Origin: Ectocarpus siliculosus | Taxonomy: Eukaryota; Sar; Phaeophyceae; Ectocarpales; Ectocarpaceae | NCBI GenBank assembly: GCA_000310025.1 | Contig: FN649740.1 | Location: 1,685,786 to 1,697,310 of the forward strand | DNA: 11,525 nt | Reading direction: 5' to 3' | In this document: positions 10,101-11,525 of the stretch, piece by piece | Layout of the letters: each line of letters opens with the position of its first letter | How positions within the stretch are numbered: position 1 is the first letter of the stretch | The notes under the pieces: model-generated | Databases searched by the model: none | What the model was told of the DNA's origin: nothing | What the model saw: only the letters and a program-made list of their open reading frames with translations | Made by a program: the position numbers and the translations under genes

Positions 10101-10938
10101 CTTTGTGTCGCACATCTGATCTGTCGTTGTGTGTGTCACGCATGCTTTTCATTGTGCGTGTCCGTGTCGGTCTCACCTCTGCGGGGCGCACGATTCATGT
10201 GTTTTATGTCTAGCTAGCATCGACCCAATGCTGCTGACCCTAACCTTTGCCCTAGGCCTCTTCATATGTGGGTCGAGATGAAGTTGTGTTTTTTTCGAAA
10301 GAAGAAAAACAAAAAGGGTACGCTTTTTTGTTTGTTATCTTCGATTGGTGCCCTGATGCCGCTGCCCGGGAACGCCCCTCTCTTTTTTGGGGGGGAGGAA
10401 CGTCGTGTACATGTGCAACATGCAAAATCTCAAGGTTTATCCAAGGGTGGCAGAATCGTTTGTAGAAGCTCCGCCGCTGCAACCCAATATGTGCTTGTTG
10501 TATCTGTTTTGCGTATGCAATTTGCAACAACTAACGATCTGGTGACAGAAGCGTTTGAAGAAGACCCGCCGCTGCAACGAAGTGCTTTTTGTTGTCGATC
10601 TGTCTGTGTTGATGGTTTCTTATTGAAGGGTGGAGCCAGAGGATGACCAACGCAGGAGAGGTGTTTTACGTCAACCACAACACGAAGGTCACTCAGTGGG
10701 ATAGGCCCTCCTCGCCCCCGCAAGCTGCGCCGCGAGAACCCCGTGAGTTTTTTTTTGTTTTTTTTTCAACATGCATTATAATGTGTTTTTTTACGTTTAA
10801 GGTCGTTTGTTAAAGGCGTAAAACGAGGGTGAGGTTGTGCTTCGTTGGTTTGTCTCCTTTTTGTGTTTTTTTTTTTTTTTTCAGTATTAGCATCAACCAC
10901 TAAACGGCTGACCAATGAAAACACGTCGGTGCCAGCGG
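60..10938 (+). CDS. Partial multi-exon gene for a tandem (at least ten) WW-domain protein
   Basis: Sixteen well or moderately supported exons plus one candidate 5' exon join in frame to about 715 codons without a stop. Ten segments match the WW pattern: LPxG, W, about 9 to 10 residues to a Gly, an aromatic pair, N/D-H, T-K-x-T-x-W, then R/K-P. WW domains bind proline-rich ligands; the His after the aromatic strand is typical of class I (PPxY-binding) domains, which is family knowledge. No catalytic domain, signal peptide or membrane segment is seen within the window, so the product looks like a soluble scaffold or adaptor here. Start and stop codons lie outside, so a catalytic domain elsewhere in the protein cannot be excluded. 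Linkers are Ala-Pro, Gly-Ser and Pro rich. All introns except one are phase 1, and all but one have GT..AG borders. Exact family and function are not recognised. Confidence 0.85.
132..642 (+). other. Intron 1 (candidate)
   Basis: Begins GTGTGA and ends with a C-rich tract (poly-C 583-596, then CT-rich) and TTTCTAG. It holds a CT dinucleotide run near 491-507. A short open frame at 212-412 contains a PLSDG motif resembling a linker end but has no GT donor after it, so nothing else is called. Confidence 0.45.
643..698 (+). CDS. Exon A: first half of WW domain 1
   Basis: After a pyrimidine tract and TTTCTAG the exon starts GG TGG GAG, completing a Gly split by a phase-1 intron. It encodes GWERQFVDGRVLYIDHVNK: first Trp, the turn Gly, an LYI strand in place of YYV, and D-H where the other domains have N-H. 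It ends AAC AAG|GTGACT, a phase-0 donor. Reading past that donor meets TAA after six codons, and the final beta strand would be missing, so splicing to exon B is required for a full domain. The phase-0 donor inside the WW fold is unique in this gene. Confidence 0.72.
699..1503 (+). other. Intron 2 (phase 0, inside WW domain 1)
   Basis: Borders are GTGACT and CTCGGCACAG. This is the longest intron of the set (805 bases) and the only phase-0 one. No further exon, RNA gene or mobile element was recognised inside it. It contains a (GGC)n/(GTT)n stretch at about 1455-1482 just before the acceptor. Confidence 0.6.
1504..1663 (+). CDS. Exon B: end of WW domain 1 plus Gly/Ser/Ala linker ending PLPDG
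   Basis: Starts in phase 0 with GCT ACC ACC TAC ACC AAG CCG (ATTYTKP). This fits the last strand and closing Pro of a WW domain, with Tyr in place of the second, ligand-contacting Trp. It continues as a flexible linker (roughly 40 residues rich in Gly, Ser and Ala, including GGYGSSAG) and ends GEPPLPDG, with donor GACG|GTACGT in phase 1. Length is 160 bases, so A plus B is 216 bases and symmetric as a pair. The open frame begins upstream at 1453 but lacks a WW first half there. Confidence 0.75.
1664..2266 (+). other. Intron 3
   Basis: Starts GTACGT and ends in a pyrimidine-rich stretch and CAATGCAG. It includes G-rich 2004-2030 and a C run near 2191-2202. No exon with a WW or LPPG signature was found inside. 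Confidence 0.65.
2267..2386 (+). CDS. Exon C: WW domain 2 with Ala-Pro tail
   Basis: Acceptor AATGCAG, then AG TGG ACC. Joined to the last G of exon B this makes GAG, so the residue before Trp is Glu instead of Gly (LPDEW). The body has W, TADGK, VFYINH, HKTTSWERP and is a complete WW with both Trp and the closing Pro. A short PEPDPAPAAAAPAA tail follows, encoded partly by a GCT run, then the phase-1 donor GCCT|GTGAGA. It is 120 bases and symmetric. This exon carries no LPPG of its own; the cap for the next domain comes from exon D. Confidence 0.85.
2387..3117 (+). other. Intron 4
   Basis: Donor GTGAGA. The acceptor chosen is GTACAAACAG. It holds a relic-like mini-exon at 2600-2629 (described under findings), TG-rich tracts around 2650-2670, and no other supported coding sequence. 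Confidence 0.55.
3118..3300 (+). CDS. Exon D: Ser/Gly/Asn linker ending ETPLPPG
   Basis: This linker exon ends ACA CCG CTA CCG CCC G|GTGAGA, giving ETPLPPG, the cap of WW domain 3. Upstream are low-complexity Ser, Gly, Asn and Arg residues with a short internal repeat (FGSN twice, from a repeated stretch near 3216-3253). The acceptor at 3116-3117 is the one that keeps phase 1 without a stop. The later AG at about 3149 would create TGA when joined to exon C. The pyrimidine tract here is weak, so the 5' border is less certain than the 3' border. With these borders it is 183 bases and symmetric. Confidence 0.68.
3301..3913 (+). other. Intron 5
   Basis: Donor GTGAGA; acceptor CCTTCCTTCTACAG with a strong pyrimidine tract. 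T-rich in its first third (3351-3402) and C-rich at 3862-3873. Nothing else is supported. Confidence 0.75.
3914..4054 (+). CDS. Exon E: WW domain 3
   Basis: Starts GG TGG AGC after TTCTACAG. It encodes GWSESKTAGGE, IFYVNH, KEKKTTWVRP: both Trp, the aromatic strand, N-H and closing Pro are present. The tail is different from other modules (KGIPQISVAEEHPPQPVVAT), more charged and not an Ala-Pro run. Donor ACGC|GTACGT is in phase 1; length 141 bases. An alternative phase-0 donor (CCG|GTGGTT at 4041) exists but is a weaker match. Like C and G it lacks an LPPG end. Confidence 0.85.
4055..4531 (+). other. Intron 6 (3' border uncertain)
   Basis: Donor GTACGT. The 3' part is strongly pyrimidine-rich (4441-4510, with a C run at 4471-4484) before several possible AGs (4518, 4531, 4534). 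Poly-T and poly-G runs lie at 4261-4298. A possible 23-base micro-exon near 4405-4427 (AG before, GTGAGG after) is not supported well enough to call. Confidence 0.5.
4532..4618 (+). CDS. Exon F: linker ending QPLPVG, possible worn WW half
   Basis: The 3' end is clear: CAG CCT CTG CCG GTC G|GTGAGA, giving QPLPVG before the Trp of exon G. Phase-1 acceptors that keep the frame are GAAG at 4531 and 4534. The better tract-matched AG at 4518 is phase 0 and would need a different donor in exon E. Content is ETTSFAPAYSSSG, then Ser/Ala/Gly residues. The opening ETTSFAP resembles the KTTSWERP end of a WW domain with Trp changed to Phe. Confidence 0.55.
4619..5004 (+). other. Intron 7
   Basis: Donor GTGAGA; acceptor TTTTTCAACCACCAG. 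Contains a (GA)n run at 4701-4720. No coding signal recognised. Confidence 0.75.
5005..5148 (+). CDS. Exon G: WW domain 4
   Basis: Starts GG TGG ACC TCC after CCACCAG. It encodes GWTSKVMATGE, VYYVNH, VDKTTSWERP, a textbook WW body. A Pro/Ala tail (TVPAAAAAAAS) and NTHGVPLVTA follow, to the phase-1 donor GCAC|GTGAGT, a near-perfect 5' splice site. It is 144 bases and symmetric. The next LPPG is supplied by exon H. Confidence 0.9.
5149..5616 (+). other. Intron 8
   Basis: Donor GTGAGT; acceptor TTTTTTGTGTTTCG...CTGCTCCAG, pyrimidine-rich. Contains a short CA/C run at 5263-5287. An open frame crossing into exon H begins with Met 5508, but it runs through the intron and is not supported as an alternative start. 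Confidence 0.7.
5617..5727 (+). CDS. Exon H: Gly/Ala/Ser linker ending GEGPLPPG
   Basis: Starts AG GTT GTG TCC after CTGCTCCAG. Joined to the final C of exon G the first codon is CAG. It encodes a flexible linker (VVSAGNSGSSGVSVG, then Gly/Ala/Val residues) and ends GGC CCG CTG CCG CCC G|GTGCGT, the LPPG cap of WW domain 5. It is 111 bases and symmetric. The frame is open beyond the donor into a Leu run encoded by intronic GCT/GTT repeats, which is not taken as coding. Confidence 0.8.
5728..6398 (+). other. Intron 9
   Basis: Donor GTGCGT; acceptor TTGTTGTCTGTGGCAG. Starts with GTT/GCT repeats (about 5732-5791). The segment at 6320-6335 resembles one in intron 10 at 6877-6893. Confidence 0.8.
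5732..5791 (+). repeat. Intronic GTT/GCT trinucleotide tract
   Basis: Imperfect GTT and GCT trinucleotide repeats directly after the donor of intron 9. On either strand these read as Leu or Gln/Asn-like runs and produce artefactual open frames. Confidence 0.85.
6399..6530 (+). CDS. Exon I: WW domain 5 fused to its linker (ends APLPSG)
   Basis: First of the compact modules in which one exon holds both the WW body and the cap of the next domain. GWSAKITATGA, VYYENH, VTKTTSWERP, then an Ala-Pro run from GCC CCC repeats, then REAPLPSG with phase-1 donor TCAG|GTGTGT. It is 132 bases and symmetric. Bases 6443-6478 are identical to 7005-7040 of exon J, so the two are recent copies. Codons around the core are shared with J and K. 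Confidence 0.92.
6531..6960 (+). other. Intron 10
   Basis: Donor GTGTGT; acceptor TTTGTTTTTGTCTATGCAG. Bases 6589-6610 recur identically at 7177-7198 in intron 11, showing that the intron was copied with the exon. No exon was found inside. Confidence 0.82.
6961..7095 (+). CDS. Exon J: WW domain 6 fused to its linker (ends PPPLPPG)
   Basis: GWTVKTTGTGT, VYYENH, VTKTTSWERP, then TAPAAPVAHAFS and a poly-Pro stretch from a C run (about 7074-7086), ending CTG CCG CCA G|GTACTG. It is 135 bases, symmetric, and closest to exon I. The C run inside the coding part is a slippage-prone site: a one-base change would break the frame. Confidence 0.92.
7096..7655 (+). other. Intron 11
   Basis: Donor GTACTG; acceptor TTTTTTGTTGTCTGTGGCAG, whose last 16 bases or so match the end of intron 9. 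Begins with GTT/GCT repeats, then carries the 22-base segment shared with intron 10. Confidence 0.82.
7125..7165 (+). repeat. Intronic (GTT)n(GCT)n microsatellite
   Basis: An uninterrupted series of about nine GCT units follows four or so GTT units, shortly after the donor of intron 11. Minus-strand reading gives poly-Ala/Thr frames that are not genes. Confidence 0.9.
7656..7805 (+). CDS. Exon K: WW domain 7 fused to its linker (ends EPLPPG)
   Basis: GWTAKTTSSGA, VYFENH (the aromatic pair is Tyr-Phe here), VTKTTSWERP, followed by an Ala/Pro linker with one Arg and PPQGQEPLPPG. Donor CCGG|GTATGT, phase 1; 150 bases. It shares its upstream polypyrimidine/acceptor sequence with exon I and its body with I, J and L. 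Confidence 0.92.
7806..8131 (+). other. Intron 12
   Basis: Donor GTATGT; acceptor TTTTTTTTGCCTACTTGTGCAG. Contains a G/T-rich GGT/GTT tract at 7846-7903 and a CA run near 8083-8094. The frame of exon K stays open through it (to 8314 in that frame); intron retention would therefore not terminate at once, but the inserted residues are low complexity. Confidence 0.8.
8132..8332 (+). CDS. Exon L: WW domain 8 fused to a long Gly-rich linker (ends EEPLPPG)
   Basis: GWTAKTTSTGC, VYYENH, ATKTTTWDRP: both Trp and closing Pro are present, with Ala in place of Val after His, as in exon M. The linker is longer and Gly/Ser rich (HGGAPVGGGGSAG, YSSSGGGVGGV) rather than Ala-Pro, ending GAG CCT CTT CCC CCG G|GTACGT. 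It is 201 bases and symmetric. A Cys in the first strand is unique among the ten domains. Confidence 0.92.
8355..8590 (+). repeat. Extended GTT/GGT/GGC low-complexity tract
   Basis: About 230 bases made almost wholly of GTT, GGT, GTC and GGC triplets in intron 13. It gives long artefactual open frames on both strands (poly-Val/Gly on +, Thr/Pro/Asn/His/Gln on -). Purely G/T-skewed on the + strand. Confidence 0.88.
8744..8765 (+). repeat. (AACG)n tetranucleotide microsatellite
   Basis: About five consecutive AACG units in intron 13. A candidate polymorphic marker; no coding role seen. Confidence 0.9.
9044..9256 (+). CDS. Exon M: WW domain 9 with (Ala-Pro)n tail
   Basis: GWSEKTTSSGA, TYYENH, ATKTTTWKRP, a full WW body. 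A perfect GCCCCC hexamer repeat (9124-9171), then GCCCCT units, encode about ten Ala-Pro dipeptides, followed by PPPQPAPSPLPQYQQRVDSYG. The phase-1 donor is GGAT|GTGAGT; 213 bases. The LPQY near the end resembles the PPxY/LPxY ligands of class I WW domains, so an intramolecular contact is possible. No LPPG is present; exon N supplies it. Confidence 0.9.
9124..9183 (+). repeat. Coding hexanucleotide repeat (GCCCCC)8 then (GCCCCT)2
   Basis: Eight exact GCCCCC units and two GCCCCT units encode an Ala-Pro rod after WW domain 9. Unit length is two codons, so expansion or contraction stays in frame. Confidence 0.95.
9257..9854 (+). other. Intron 14
   Basis: Donor GTGAGT; acceptor with a long T run (9825-9838) and CTCTTTCGCCCAG. 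It contains three degenerate repeats of about 90 bases with a GTTCAC core. An open frame at 9401-9685 spans these repeats, but it has no domain signature and is not called as coding. Confidence 0.75.
9425..9640 (+). repeat. Three degenerate repeats of about 90 bases with a TTCAC core
   Basis: The core TTCAC recurs at 9431, 9524 and 9612 with similar flanks: CACCGT or GAGTAGAG before, GGG after. A GGTAAAAAAAC/AGTAAAAAAAC segment follows the first and third copies. They sit inside intron 14; origin unknown. Confidence 0.6.
9855..9926 (+). CDS. Exon N: short linker ending EPPLPPG with a GC donor
   Basis: Starts CC ACT TCT after one of the best acceptors in the window (long T tract, CGCCCAG). 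It encodes TSSVSREEPRLPPPADAEPPLPPG, split here as TSSVSREEPRL and PPPADAEPPLPPG. It ends CCT CCT G, followed by GCAAGT instead of GT. GC is the accepted minor 5' splice dinucleotide and the remaining positions match consensus. Phase 1 is kept and 72 bases are symmetric; the next GT downstream would shift into low-complexity sequence. Confidence 0.8.
9927..10628 (+). other. Intron 15 (GC-AG)
   Basis: Donor GCAAGT; acceptor GGTTTCTTATTGAAG. Very T-rich in the first 200 bases. It carries an imperfect direct duplication (10451-10508 and 10546-10604). No exon was found inside. Confidence 0.72.
10451..10604 (+). repeat. Imperfect direct repeat pair, period 95
   Basis: Copies begin at 10451 and 10546 and share CAGAA.CGTTTG.AGAAG and CCGCCGCTGCAAC plus similar T/G-rich tails. 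A local intron duplication. The second copy also shares a 14-base segment (10597-10610) with the region before exon K (7620-7633). Confidence 0.75.
10629..10742 (+). CDS. Exon O: WW domain 10
   Basis: Starts GG TGG AGC CAG after TTATTGAAG. It encodes GWSQRMTNAGE, VFYVNH, NTKVTQWDRP: complete WW with both Trp and Pro, more diverged from the I to M block and closer in strand 2 to domains 2 to 4 (FYVNH). Tail SSPPQAAPREP, phase-1 donor CCCC|GTGAGT; 114 bases, the shortest WW exon. Confidence 0.9.
10743..10884 (+). other. Intron 16
   Basis: Shortest intron of the gene (142 bases). Donor GTGAGT; acceptor preceded by a run of about 17 T and CAG. Confidence 0.75.
10885..10938 (+). CDS. Exon P: short linker ending SVPAG
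   Basis: After a long T run and TTTCAG the exon reads TA TTA GCA TCA, making Leu with the last C of exon O. It encodes LASTTKRLTNENTSVPAG with phase-1 donor GCGG|GTACAA. The VPAG ending stands where the other linkers have LPPG. It is 54 bases and symmetric. The linker is Thr/Asn rich instead of Pro/Gly rich. Its last 35 bases and donor are repeated twice downstream, which lowers certainty on which donor is used. The WW exon it should join lies beyond the window. Confidence 0.62.
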
Positions 10939-11150
10939 GTACAAATCAAGGCCCCTGTGTGTGTCTCTAATAGTAACGTCGACCACACCCACCGGCTGAT
11001 CAATGCAAAGACGTCAGTCTCAATGCGGGTAAAAAACAAGGTCTATGTATATGTGTGTGTTTTTTTCTAACCGGCTGACCAATGCAAAGACGTCAGTCTC
11101 AGTGCGGGTAAAAAACAAGGTCTATGTATGTGTGTGTGTTTTTTTTTCAT
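10904..11150 (+). repeat. Three tandem copies of the exon P end and its splice donor
   Basis: The segment from CGGCTGAYCAATG to GCGGGTA.AAA.CAAGG occurs at about 10905, 10993 and 11072. The first copy is the 3' end of exon P with its donor. Copies 2 and 3 differ by only a few bases (period 79) and include the following TG-rich stretch. Relative to copy 1 they carry two extra bases before the donor. Confidence 0.88.
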
Positions 11151-11525
11151 TGTTTTCAACATCCCATACATGAAGGATACGCGTCGTCGGCGGTTAACCC
11201 CACCGTTTCCGTGCTCAAGTGAAAGCGCCAGTCGTTGCGTCGACAAGACACACGTGACCTATCGGGCACGCTGCCCGCAACATGACTACTGCTGCCGTTG
11301 CCGAATAGTGGGCCACCCACGCTACGGCCTCATCGATGCTTGGCGTGTAGAGGAGGTCCACAATCCTCCACACAGCAGACTCCTCCCGTTGATTCTATGG
11401 TTGGTTGCTCTTGTACCCCGTGTGGTCTCGAGTGGGTACACGCCCTACTCCTCACGTCGGGAGGGGTTACTGATACTTTTTCATGCTTTGTTCGGGGGGG
11501 GGGGGAGCGGGGGCGGGGCGTGCAC
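10939..11525 (+). other. Intron 17, running off the window
   Basis: Donor GTACAA. After the two repeat copies (to about 11150) the sequence to the end holds no WW body, LPPG end or other recognisable coding signal. It finishes with a G run (11494-11505). No terminator or polyadenylation feature assigned. Confidence 0.6.

Noticed and set aside
10237-10257. Telomere-like CCCTAACC
   Set aside because: A single short occurrence, not tandem, well inside an intron.
1-11525. CRISPR array, tRNA/rRNA genes, transposase or prokaryotic operon
   Set aside because: No regularly spaced repeats with unique spacers, no cloverleaf or rRNA segment recognised, no transposase-like frame, and no ribosome-binding-site-led gene series.

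Overview
The window reads as the interior of one large intron-rich eukaryotic gene on the + strand. It encodes a tandem array of WW domains, the small three-stranded beta-sheet modules that bind proline-rich peptides. No bacterial gene organisation is visible: there are no Shine-Dalgarno-led ORFs and no operons. Short GC-rich coding exons sit between T-rich and GT-rich introns with pyrimidine tracts and GT..AG borders. Exon/intron structure, intron lengths averaging about 550 bases, low-complexity GTT/GCT/GGT introns and long homopolymers would fit a brown alga (Ectocarpus-like stramenopile). That assignment is inference from style, not from a marker gene.

Layout: a candidate linker exon at 60-131, then exons A 643-698, B 1504-1663, C 2267-2386, D 3118-3300, E 3914-4054, F about 4532-4618, G 5005-5148, H 5617-5727, I 6399-6530, J 6961-7095, K 7656-7805, L 8132-8332, M 9044-9256, N 9855-9926, O 10629-10742 and P 10885-10938. 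With these borders every exon joins in frame, giving about 2145 coding bases (about 715 codons) and ten WW domains: A+B, C, E, G, I, J, K, L, M and O. Exon P ends in a motif that calls for an eleventh WW exon beyond the window. No start codon, stop codon, promoter or polyadenylation site of the gene can be assigned, so it is open at both ends.

The rule of the gene is simple. All introns but one are phase 1. The recurrent intron cuts each WW domain at the same point, between its N-terminal Leu-Pro-Pro-Gly and its first Trp (the Gly codon is split G|GG). One exon therefore carries the body of WW domain n and, directly or through a separate linker exon, the LPPG cap of domain n+1. Every module is symmetric (1-1), so duplication, loss or skipping of modules keeps the frame. 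I to L form a recently amplified block with near-identical exons, and at least the I-J and J-K introns share sequence. Ala-Pro, Gly-Ser and PPLP-type linkers separate the domains.

Departures from the rule are listed as findings: a WW domain split by a phase-0 intron with its second Trp replaced by Tyr (A/B), a GC-AG intron after N, a triplicated exon-end/donor segment at P, and a linker exon (F) that looks like a worn WW half. Domain and splice calls come from reading the sequence alone; no transcript or database evidence was available.
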